Shown here in pieces: positions 1 to 8,600 of a stretch of 64,000 bases of DNA (positions are counted from its first letter, which is position 1; every line of letters begins with the position of its first letter). The stretch comes from Pseudomonadota bacterium. GTDB lineage: Bacteria > Bdellovibrionota > Bacteriovoracia > Bacteriovoracales > Bacteriovoracaceae. Below the pieces are notes generated by a model, which ran no database searches, had not been told where the DNA came from, and was given only the letters and a program-made list of their open reading frames with translations. Location of the stretch: positions 1 to 64,000 of the forward strand of contig JAIYDL010000020.1 in NCBI GenBank assembly GCA_027487515.1, written 5' to 3'. A program made the position numbers and the translations under genes.

Positions 1-13
1 GAAAAGGTTTACC

Positions 14-47
14 CCCCGTTGTCCGCTAAAGCGGCCCGAGCACGGGG
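14..47 (-). terminator. possible hairpin terminator after rpsP
   Basis: The sequence holds nested inverted repeats: CCCCGT (14-19) pairs with ACGGGG (42-47), and CCGC (23-26) pairs with GCGG (31-34) around a TAAA loop. It lies just after the rpsP stop in the direction of transcription. The following T-run on the minus strand is weak, so it could be an attenuating or processing structure inside an rpsP operon rather than a full terminator. Confidence 0.35.
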
Positions 48-56
48 TTAACAGCA

Positions 57-299
57 TTATAACTTAATGTTGTTATTTTTGAGCAATGTTCTTACGGTAT
101 CAGACATCTGAGCGCCCTTGGAGATCCAAGTTTTGATGGCTTCGATGTTAACTGACTTAATCGTTTCAGTAGCTTTTGGATCGTACTGGCCCAGCTTCTC
201 GAGGAACTCACCGTCCCGTGGAGCGCGCGAATTGGTAGCGACGATTGTATAAACAGGACGGTTCTTACGACCACCACGGGCCATTCTGATTTTTACCAT
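57..299 (-). CDS. rpsP: 30S ribosomal protein S16
   Basis: 80-aa protein with the full bacterial S16 pattern: N-terminal MVKIRMARGG followed by RPVYTIVATNSRAPRDG and LGQYDP. The length is normal for the family. S16 is an assembly protein of the small-subunit body that binds 16S rRNA. A purine-rich ribosome site (GGAGA) lies about 9 nt before the ATG. It is downstream of ffh on the same strand with an 80-nt gap, matching the common bacterial order ffh-rpsP-(KH protein)-rimM-trmD, so the rest of that operon probably lies beyond the left edge. Confidence 0.97.
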   Translation of the reverse strand: MVKIRMARGGRKNRPVYTIVATNSRAPRDGEFLEKLGQYDPKATETIKSVNIEAIKTWISKGAQMSDTVRTLLKNNNIKL

Positions 300-379
300 T
301 TTGGAAATCTCCTATAGATTCACGGAAAAAAATTTAAGCATTTATAGTTCACATGGCCTGTGAAGTCAAAGACTTCACT

Positions 380-1822
380 TTAGAAATACTTTTTCCCAAA
401 GGGAGACTTAGGCTTCTTTTTGTCTTGTTGACCAAAAACCTGCTGATTTTGATGCTGAGGTGCCTGGCGGAAACCCTTCACAGGCCCCATGCCTGGAATG
501 TTGGGGAGACCACCACCCTTCATCATACCCATCATGCCTACCATCATCTGACGCATCTGATCGAAACGCTCCAGGAACTGATTCACTTCTTGAACTGATT
601 GGCCACAGCCTGCGGCGATGCGCTTACGACGCGATCCGTCCACAATGGATACTTCCTCCCGCTCTTTCTTTGTCATGGAGTTGATAATGACGCGCATTTT
701 CTTCATCTCATTTTCGGCCGGCGAGAGGTCACCCATCTGCCGAAGGGCTCCGCCCATGCCAGGGATCATTTTAAGGATGGACCCGAAGGAACCGAGACGA
801 TTGATGGTTTCCATCTGTTTTACGAAGTCATTGATGGTGAACTTTCCGCGCTCGAGGTTGGCCATCATGCCCATGGCGTCGTCTTGGTTGATCGCTTCCT
901 CGGCCTTCTCGACCAAGGAGACAACGTCACCCATATCAAGGATACGCTTGGCGAGCCGGTCCGGATGGAACGGCTCAAGGTCCTTCATTTTCTCACCTAC
1001 GGAAATGAACTTAATAGGAACTCCGGTGACGTACCGGATCGACAGCGCCGCCCCCCCGCGCGCATCGGAGTCCATTTTCGAGAGTACGATGCCGGTGAGG
1101 CCCACTTTCTCGTGGAAAACTTTCGAAACGTTCACCGCTTCCTGGCCCGTCATGGCATCGGCCACCATCAGCACCTCGGGGTGATCCAGGGACTTCCGAA
1201 CGTCCACCAGTTGGGCCATGAGCTCCTCGTCGATCTGAAGGCGCCCGGCGGTGTCGATGATGGCGATCTCTTTATGGAGGCGCCTCGCCTCCTCCAGACC
1301 TTTACGGACGATATCCACGGGTTTCATGGATAGGTCAGAATCAAAGTAGTCCACACCGAGATTTTTGGCGTGAGTGATGAGCTGATCCTTCGCCGCGGGC
1401 CGGAAGTTATCAGCAGGAATAAGGAGCACCTCTTTCTTGGACTTATTCCGAAGATGGAGCGCGAGCTTCCCAGCGAAAGTGGTTTTCCCGGCACCGTTCA
1501 AACCGACGATGAGGATCGGGATGACCGGTGGTCGCTTCAGGTTCAGCTCCGAGTTCTCCCCACCCATGAGGGCGGCGAGCTCGTCGTGCATGATCTTCAC
1601 GAACTGCTGGCCCGGCTCCACTCCGCGGAGGACTTTTTCGCCGAGGGCCTGGGCCTTCACTTTCTCCACGAACTCTTTGACGACCTTGAAATTCACATCC
1701 GCTTCAAGGAGCGCGGTCTTCACCTGCTTTAAGGTTTCTTCGACGTTGTCTTCAGAAATTTTATTCGTGCCTCGGAGTGCGCGAAACGCATCCGAAAACT
1801 TCTCACTAAGATTATCAAACAT
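380..1822 (-). CDS. ffh: signal recognition particle GTPase Ffh (SRP54)
   Basis: 480 aa. The N domain covers about residues 1-95. The G domain has the P-loop GLNGAGKT at 107-114, a DTAGRL motif near 190 and SKMDSDARGG near 250. The C-terminal M domain is methionine-rich (QMMVGMMGMM) and ends in a basic tail. Family knowledge: with 4.5S RNA, Ffh binds hydrophobic signal sequences on nascent chains and delivers them to FtsY at the inner membrane. The P-loop has Asn-Gly-Ala where most Ffh proteins have Gln-Gly-Ser, a mild variation. It is followed by rpsP, and the upstream HAD gene ends 3 nt before its ATG, so the three are probably cotranscribed. Confidence 0.98.
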   Translation of the reverse strand: MFDNLSEKFSDAFRALRGTNKISEDNVEETLKQVKTALLEADVNFKVVKEFVEKVKAQALGEKVLRGVEPGQQFVKIMHDELAALMGGENSELNLKRPPVIPILIVGLNGAGKTTFAGKLALHLRNKSKKEVLLIPADNFRPAAKDQLITHAKNLGVDYFDSDLSMKPVDIVRKGLEEARRLHKEIAIIDTAGRLQIDEELMAQLVDVRKSLDHPEVLMVADAMTGQEAVNVSKVFHEKVGLTGIVLSKMDSDARGGAALSIRYVTGVPIKFISVGEKMKDLEPFHPDRLAKRILDMGDVVSLVEKAEEAINQDDAMGMMANLERGKFTINDFVKQMETINRLGSFGSILKMIPGMGGALRQMGDLSPAENEMKKMRVIINSMTKKEREEVSIVDGSRRKRIAAGCGQSVQEVNQFLERFDQMRQMMVGMMGMMKGGGLPNIPGMGPVKGFRQAPQHQNQQVFGQQDKKKPKSPFGKKYF

Positions 1823-1825
1823 GGA

Positions 1826-2287
1826 CTACTCCGCTTTGGGTTTGGGCCGTATGAGCGTACTACATTCGGAGGGATGAGACACGATAAAATCCGCCCCTGC
1901 CTCGGTCAAATGCGTAGGCCTTACCTCCGGATTCCAGGTCGCGCCGATCGCGAGCACCCCGAACGCCTTCGCTCCCAGCATGTCATTTCTACTGTCGCCG
2001 ATCACACACACCAAATTCCGGGGAGAGTTCCCAACCAGGTCGTAGAGTCCTTGAGTATTTGGCTTGGGGGGAGCGTCATCAGGAGTCGAAACTCCATCAA
2101 AAAATGCGGCGATGTCGAGCTCTTTTAAGATGCGCAAGGTAGAGCTCCGGTCGCGAGCGGTCCAGACGTAAAAGGCGCACTCCCGAGCGTGGGCCTCGAG
2201 GAAATCCCGAATCCCTGGAAAGAGCTTGTACCTTGGGCCCGAAGTATCCACCAGGGTCCCGTCGCAGTCAAAAATTACGTGCTTCAT
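1826..2287 (-). CDS. HAD-superfamily phosphatase
   Basis: 153 aa. Motif I is DCDGT with nucleophile and acid/base Asp7 and Asp9. Motif II is probably the Thr in VWTARD near residue 43. Motif III is the Lys in PPKPN near 75, and motif IV is GDSRND at 97-102. The cap is very small, so this is a compact C0/C1-type phosphatase of the KdsC/GmhB/histidinol-phosphatase size range; the substrate cannot be told. It ends 3 nt before ffh. Its start is divergent from the dus gene with about 70 nt between them, which must hold promoters for both. Confidence 0.8.
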   Translation of the reverse strand: MKHVIFDCDGTLVDTSGPRYKLFPGIRDFLEAHARECAFYVWTARDRSSTLRILKELDIAAFFDGVSTPDDAPPKPNTQGLYDLVGNSPRNLVCVIGDSRNDMLGAKAFGVLAIGATWNPEVRPTHLTEAGADFIVSHPSECSTLIRPKPKAE

Positions 2288-2355
2288 GGAATAAATTCTA
2301 TTCGCCTGGCGGGCCTGTTTACAACACTTGCTGCAGCATATACAACTACGCCCTT

Positions 2356-3450
2356 ATGAAAAACCTGCGTCCCTTTTCCGAGAAGCTATTTCAGAAAATT
2401 GAGACCTTCAGAAAGCACGCCACACCCCTCAAGCTTGGGGCGATCCACTTTGATTCCCGCCTGATCCTGGCCCCGATGGCAGGGATCTGTAATATTCCGT
2501 ACCGCCTCCTGATGGAAGACCTGGGCGCCGGAGGCACGGTCTCCGAGCTCATCTCCTGCCATGGCATCAACTACGGCAACGAGCGCACTCTTGAGATGCT
2601 TAAGATCCACCCCCTCGAGCGCAACGTCGGGATCCAGCTCTTTGGGGAAGACCCCGAGTCCATGGCCCGGGCGGCAGAGGTCGCCGAGAGCTTTGGCCCT
2701 AAGTTCCTCGACATCAACATGGGTTGCCCGGTGAATAAAGTTGTAAGCAAGGGTGGCGGCTCGGCCCTGATGAAGGAGATCGAATCCCTCGCTCCCCTCT
2801 TCGAAGGGATGCGCGCACGGATGAAAGTGCCTCTCTCGATAAAAATCCGGACGGGCTGGGACGCAAACTCGCGCAACGCTCGGGACGTCATTCAGGTCGC
2901 CCAGAACGCGGGCATCGAATGGGTCGCAGTCCACGGCCGCACCAGGACGCAGCAGTACACGGGGCTTGCGGACTGGGACTTTCTGGAAGCATTGAACGAC
3001 GAGAAGAAGCTTCCCCTGATCGGTAACGGTGACCTGCACCACCCGTACGGAGTCTCCGAGCGACTGAAGACCACCCGGTGCGATGCTCTGATGATCGCTC
3101 GAGGTGCGCTCAGGAATCCGTTTATTTTTCTTGAGTCCCTGGATCCAACCTATGCCTCCCAGAAGCGCTCGATCTTCCTCGGCGAAGATTATTGGGAAGT
3201 GGTCCAGCGTCTGCGCCACTACTGCGAGGAGACTTTCCGGGAGGAGCGGACCATTTTAGTCCAGGTCCGGAAGCTCATCGTCTGGTTCGCGGCCGGCTTT
3301 CCACACGCGGCGCACTTTAGAGGTCTGGTCTTCGCCACGCAGAACCTCGACGACTGCATGAAGATCGCCGAGGACTATTTCCTCTCCCTCGGGGCTTCGC
3401 AGAAGTTCATCAACTACGACGAAGTTTTTATGAGTTCGGGGCACGGCTAG
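2356..3450 (+). CDS. dus: tRNA-dihydrouridine synthase
   Basis: 364 aa from the ATG at 2356. An in-frame extension back to 2233 overlaps the divergent gene and lacks family similarity. FMN-dependent TIM-barrel features are present: LAPMAGICN at 38-46, FGEDP at 96-100, and the NMGCPV signature at 121-126 with catalytic Cys124 followed by a Gly-rich segment. VHGRTR and GNGD supply later flavin and RNA contacts. The enzyme reduces specific uridines in tRNA using NADPH. The protein fits the DusB-like group, but the class A/B/C assignment needs a tree. Confidence 0.93.
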   Translation: MKNLRPFSEKLFQKIETFRKHATPLKLGAIHFDSRLILAPMAGICNIPYRLLMEDLGAGGTVSELISCHGINYGNERTLEMLKIHPLERNVGIQLFGEDPESMARAAEVAESFGPKFLDINMGCPVNKVVSKGGGSALMKEIESLAPLFEGMRARMKVPLSIKIRTGWDANSRNARDVIQVAQNAGIEWVAVHGRTRTQQYTGLADWDFLEALNDEKKLPLIGNGDLHHPYGVSERLKTTRCDALMIARGALRNPFIFLESLDPTYASQKRSIFLGEDYWEVVQRLRHYCEETFREERTILVQVRKLIVWFAAGFPHAAHFRGLVFATQNLDDCMKIAEDYFLSLGASQKFINYDEVFMSSGHG

Positions 3451-3516
3451 ACGAGATCTCTGAGCAAAAGACTCCGCATCTTAAGTTCTCAACTCATCTC
3501 TCCGAAACTCTCAAAG

Positions 3517-5472
3517 ATGATAGTGCTTTTACTTATCGCCGCTATTCCTCTTAGTTTCGCGAGTCCGCTCCTGTGCGGCAACCTCGCCAACATCCTCCAG
3601 GCCTCGGAGCGGACACTCTCGCAGAAACCTATCAACGACTGCCGGACGAAAACCGTGAACGACATCCTCGGGTCGGCCGTCGTCCGGGACCGAAGCTTCC
3701 TCGAAGGAAAGCTCTGCCAAGATCAGTCGACCATCGAGGCCCAGCTGGAGAAACTCCGCGCCGAGCTCGCCGTCGCTGAGGGAATCAAAAAGCTCGTGGC
3801 AGAAGTCGAGGCCAGCAAGGCCCAGGCCGAGGCCCGGGGTCCCCAAGCGGCCCGCGCCGGAGGACTCAACTTCGTGCAGAGTCTCGAGACCGCTCAGTCT
3901 CTCGAGCTCATCCTCTCCACTGAACTCAACGGCAACGGCACGCAGCTTCTGCAGAAGATCCGGGAGGCCCCGGAGAACCGGCGCTCCTCTCAGCAAGAGC
4001 TCACCAACCTCTTGCGGGACCTCTGTAAGGATGAAAATAAATCCCGCAATGACGCCTGTAACCCGCGGGTCTTCCGGCCCGGGAGCGAAGCCGCTCGCGA
4101 GCTCCTCGCTCTCATAAACTCCGCCGAGGCGACTCCTTCGCAGATCCAGAGCTGGCGCGATCTGCTGACGATCCGGCGCCGGGGTGCTGCCGACGGTGAG
4201 GCCGGGTACTCGTTCATCCAAATGCAAGCCGAACTCACGGCCGCGTTCGCGGCCATCGACAGTAACGATGTCATGTCCCGAGACCATCTCAATGCCATCC
4301 GACGGCTCGATGATTTTGATTACCGGCCGGGGCTCACGTTCGTCGAACGAATCCGGGACCTCCGGAAAGAGAAAAGTGTCAAGATTCTGGCGAACCAACT
4401 CTACGTGACCCTGGGTGACGCCCGACTTCGATCCCAGTACTCGGTCCAAAGCCAGATCTCCATCGCCTGGGAAAACTACCGCACGCGCCTCGGAACACTC
4501 CCGGCCGAACAGATCGCGAAATGCACTCAGGCCAAGAGTTCCTACGCCGCCGCCAAGGAGTGCAAAGGGTTCCTCGACGCCGCGAACCGGAACTCCGGCA
4601 TCCAAGCACTCCAGGATCTTCTGAACGCCTCCGGGGCCAGCGCCACCTTTGCAGACCGCATCCAGGCCCAGGAAGTCGCCTGCCAGAACGAACTCAAAAC
4701 CACCGGTTCCTTGACCGATGCCTGCTACGGGCAAATGGCCGACGACACCGCCGTCCTCTCCGACAAGATCCTGCAGCTCAATCTTCTGAAAGAGCGCATC
4801 GGTTCGGAGAACCGAGACCAGATGACCATCAGAAATTTTGCCCTCCTCAAGTGGTCAGAGAAATGCAGCTCCCAGGTCAGCACCATCGACCAGTGCGAGG
4901 GTGAGGTCGCCAATCTCATTCCGCGCAATGCGCTTCTCACCGTGAGCGACACGATGGCGATTGCCATCCTCTACGCTCCGACCCCCACGGCGGAAGAAGA
5001 GGCGCGGGAGTACTGCGAGGATGAGAACAAACAGAAGACGGCCCAAGTCGAGCGCACCCTCTGTGCCTTCTTCAATCCGACTCCCAACACTGTGAGAACG
5101 AACAATGCACCGGCCCCGGTGGTGGATGGCCCAACCACAGCACCGGATGGAGGGCACGATGAGGCCCGCATTCGAGACGCCTACATCGCCGGAGGCGCTC
5201 AGCTCCTCGGAGACGTTCTCGGTCAAGTTCTCCGCGCCAACGCTCCAACGACGCCAGTGACGAACCCCTACCCCTACACCCAGGGCCCTTTTAGTGGGGG
5301 GTCTGCACCGATGGGGGTTGCCGACCAGATCCTGACCAACGCCCGCTTTCACGGCGCCTATGGGTTCTACGCTCCGACGCCGGGATACCGGCCCGGCGAA
5401 GCCTTCGGTCCCGCGAGCCCTCTCTCTGCCTACCAGCCCGTGGCAGCGCAGACCCGGTACTTCGGCCGCTAA
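3517..5472 (+). CDS. exported protein of unknown function, alpha-helical
   Basis: 651 aa with a short signal peptide (MIVLLLIAAIPLSFAS). The N-terminal half after the signal is charged and heptad-like (QLEKLRAELAVAEGIKKLV near 90), suggesting coiled coil. The rest is predominantly helical with scattered cysteines. The C-terminal 120 residues are Pro/Gly/Tyr-rich and look disordered. I do not recognise a family. The next gene, 150 nt downstream on the same strand, is a giant lipoprotein, so both may act in the envelope. A 401-aa antisense frame across it is a codon-bias shadow. Confidence 0.8.
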   Translation: MIVLLLIAAIPLSFASPLLCGNLANILQASERTLSQKPINDCRTKTVNDILGSAVVRDRSFLEGKLCQDQSTIEAQLEKLRAELAVAEGIKKLVAEVEASKAQAEARGPQAARAGGLNFVQSLETAQSLELILSTELNGNGTQLLQKIREAPENRRSSQQELTNLLRDLCKDENKSRNDACNPRVFRPGSEAARELLALINSAEATPSQIQSWRDLLTIRRRGAADGEAGYSFIQMQAELTAAFAAIDSNDVMSRDHLNAIRRLDDFDYRPGLTFVERIRDLRKEKSVKILANQLYVTLGDARLRSQYSVQSQISIAWENYRTRLGTLPAEQIAKCTQAKSSYAAAKECKGFLDAANRNSGIQALQDLLNASGASATFADRIQAQEVACQNELKTTGSLTDACYGQMADDTAVLSDKILQLNLLKERIGSENRDQMTIRNFALLKWSEKCSSQVSTIDQCEGEVANLIPRNALLTVSDTMAIAILYAPTPTAEEEAREYCEDENKQKTAQVERTLCAFFNPTPNTVRTNNAPAPVVDGPTTAPDGGHDEARIRDAYIAGGAQLLGDVLGQVLRANAPTTPVTNPYPYTQGPFSGGSAPMGVADQILTNARFHGAYGFYAPTPGYRPGEAFGPASPLSAYQPVAAQTRYFGR

Positions 5473-5628
5473 GTCGCCTCTAATTTTCGGCAGGCCACCC
5501 GAGCAACGGAGTTGAGTTTTCGGAGAATCCGGCAACTTGCGCCCTAGGGGCACATTCTACCCCGCACCCGGTACAATAAAGCTGATCAGAAGAACCTCCG
5601 AAAATGAATGCGGGAGCATACCATTCAC

Positions 5629-8600
5629 ATGGACGTCCGGTACCTCATTCTCACACTCTTTTTCCTTGCTTCGTGCATGCCCTCACCGACGGTGAGCAAG
5701 GGGAATCTTGAGAACTCCGAAACCACCGGCGGAACCACCGGGGGCGCGACGGCCACCGGCCCCACTGCACTCTCCTGGAATTTTCTTGGGGACCTTGCTC
5801 CGAGCATCACCATCAACGTTTCAAATCTTAACTCCGCCTACCTCGTGGGAACACCCGTTGAGACCTACCTCGCCGACGAGAACAACTTCGCAAGTCGAGA
5901 CTACTGTTTAGTCGCCACGGTAAGCGTCGGTGGAGTCCGGCACGAGCTCCGGTCGCGAACGGTGCCGATTTCCTACTACGACTTCAAGGCCAAACGCACG
6001 GTGCGAATCCTCCGGGTCGACTTTCAAGATGAGCCCAACTCCTCATCGCTCTGCAATCTCCCGGCGAGAGTCCGCAGCAGCCGAGGAGACTCCTACGTCC
6101 CAGATCCGGGCACTCCTCCGGCGAACCGGATCTACTATGCCCCAGCGCAGATCTGTCCTCTGTGTTCAAGCATGCTCTTAGCGAACAGTGTGCGCCTCTT
6201 CCGAGTGGAGCGCCTGAGCATCGACCAAGTTCCAGGACCCAACGTCAACACCGAGGGGTTGGGCCTGCAAGTGGACCCGAACTACTCGACCAATAGCGGA
6301 AGTGGGACCTGTGATACCACCAGCTGCCGTGCCCGAGGCTTCGACTGCTGCCTCGAGAACCAGTGCGTCCGCGATCAGGCCGCCAAGCCAGCGGCCTTGA
6401 CGACGCTCCAATCCCTCTACCAGACGGTTGAACTCGAGCGCCTCCAAAACCCTCTCGTCTACCTGAACTACCCGCAGCTCTACTACATTTGCCCTTCGAA
6501 CATTCCGAGCACGGGTGGGGGAACGACCGGGACTTCCTCTGGGGGTTATGCGGAGGGCCTGGCCCAACTCAAAAAAGACTACGCTTGTGTTGAGCACCTT
6601 AAAACCCAGTCCACCACAACGCCGTTCCACCTCGAGGTCCTTTCAAGAAGCTACACCGCGACAACGGACTGCTTAACCGACGCCTCTCAGGAGAGTGAAA
6701 CTTTCCACTACAAGAACGTCTTGAAGCGCCTCTACACCGCCTGCGGCTGTAACCGCACGGAGCTCTCAGACATGGTCACGAACTGCCCCAACTACGACTA
6801 CACCGTCGTCGGGCGGGACACGGCCGGAGCACCGATCCAGATCGAGTGCTATACTCCATCGACCAACACGCCGTCGGTGCCAGCGAACCAAAACGTCTCC
6901 GTTCCAAGTCGGTCCGCCCCCCACCGATTCTTCGACTCGAGCGGAACGGAGCGGGAACCCTCCGACGCAATCGCACAAGAGGGCGAAGCCTTCGACTACC
7001 TCGATGAGGGGAAGATCCTCCCGGTCCAGAGTGACTTTAGCATCAACGCCATCCTGGGTCCCATGAGTGTCGCCCTCAATAAAGCGGTGCCGGCCAAGTC
7101 CGTGGCCGTCGAGCTGGATCAGGTCTACATGATCGCGACCACGTCCGGCTTCTATACCCCGTGCCCCACGTGCGGAAAAGACTCCTGGTTAAATGCGTTC
7201 ACGGCGTTTCCTTCGAGTGCGAGCGGGTCAGGCCTTCAGGCCATCGGACACACCACGGAGCGGGATGCGTTCGGGACCAACACCACGGCCGGGAACTACG
7301 AGGATACGATCTTCGGCCGGGCCTGCTGGGTGCCTCCCACCATGCTCCCCTTCTCGCACGCGGCACGGACGTCTGTTCGAGAACAACGGATGAATCGGCT
7401 CGAGACCCAGGCCGCTCTCTTTGTGAACGGCTATCAGCGAGACTGGTTCGGATTCAACAAAGGAGCGCTCATCGGTTCCTTCGATGGGGTGCGCTGGTTT
7501 GCGATCGGAAAAGGCCGGATCGTAAAATCCACATCCAAGCGCCTGTTCCTTGCCCTGAATGCTCCGTTTGCGGATCTCGCCAACCCCGCCATGCACGTGG
7601 TCCAGGTCGCGGCCTACGATGGCGTGAGCCTTGCCGCGCAGGTCGACTACGATCCCCAGTACCATCAGCAGCACCCCTACCAGAATGAGGCCGGCAACTG
7701 CCAGAAGTATCACCTCTGCGAGACGGACACGGAATGTGTGACTCGGCTCGGTTGGGAGTACGCCTGCGCTGACGTGAAAGACTTGAAGACCAACTGGCCC
7801 TCCTTCGACGCCAACGGGAACGAGGTGGCGGGAACGTCCACCTCACTGACCATCGACCAGATCCTTCAGCAAAAAAAGTTTCCGTCGACGTCCACGAAGC
7901 GCTGCGTGTACCGAGGTGCGGGCGCCGTTTGCCACCAAAACTCCGGCACCCTCCGAGCGGATCTGAACAAGACTAAGCTTCTGACCTGTGCCCCGAACTT
8001 CTACTGCTCTCCGGTTTCGGGAGGAGTGCATAACTCCCAGGTCGCTCGGTACGGGGCGACACTCGAAGAGATCCCCATCTCTCGGAACCACTTCTTTGGG
8101 AAAGACGCGAACGTCCTGGGGCGCCCCCTCGACTACCTCGGCACCGCCGTGCTCCCGACCTCCACCCGCAGCACCATCAGAGAAAACCTGGCCCCCTTCG
8201 AGGCCACACTCGCGACTCAAGCGGGCCTGTGCCAGCCCGGGAAAGCGCTCCCCTCAGCGACGTCGCAAACGGTCCTGTCGGATCCCTTCGTGCAACACTC
8301 GGCCCCGGACTCTGGCCGCCGCACAGACTACATTAGCCAGATCGGAAGCTGCAACTCGACCCTCTTCAGTATCAATCGCCACACCTCGTGTCCGGTGCTC
8401 GACGCCAACGGAAACTACGAAATGTTCAGCGCCGCTTCGATCGCGACCGGCTACGCCTCTCGGGCGACGACGCAGAATGCCTGCGGCCTCGAGTCCCTTC
8501 TGCCCACAGCGGCCCTCACGTCATCGGCCGATAACCTCACCAGTTCATCGCCGTTTCGCCAGATCGAATCCAGGACGCTGAACTCTCAGGTCATCGTCGA

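Noticed and set aside
3529-4734. 401-codon open frame on the minus strand
   Set aside because: It lies wholly inside the exported-protein gene, has no signal, RBS or known motif, and its composition (Gly/Leu/Glu/Asp runs) mirrors the other strand's codon bias.
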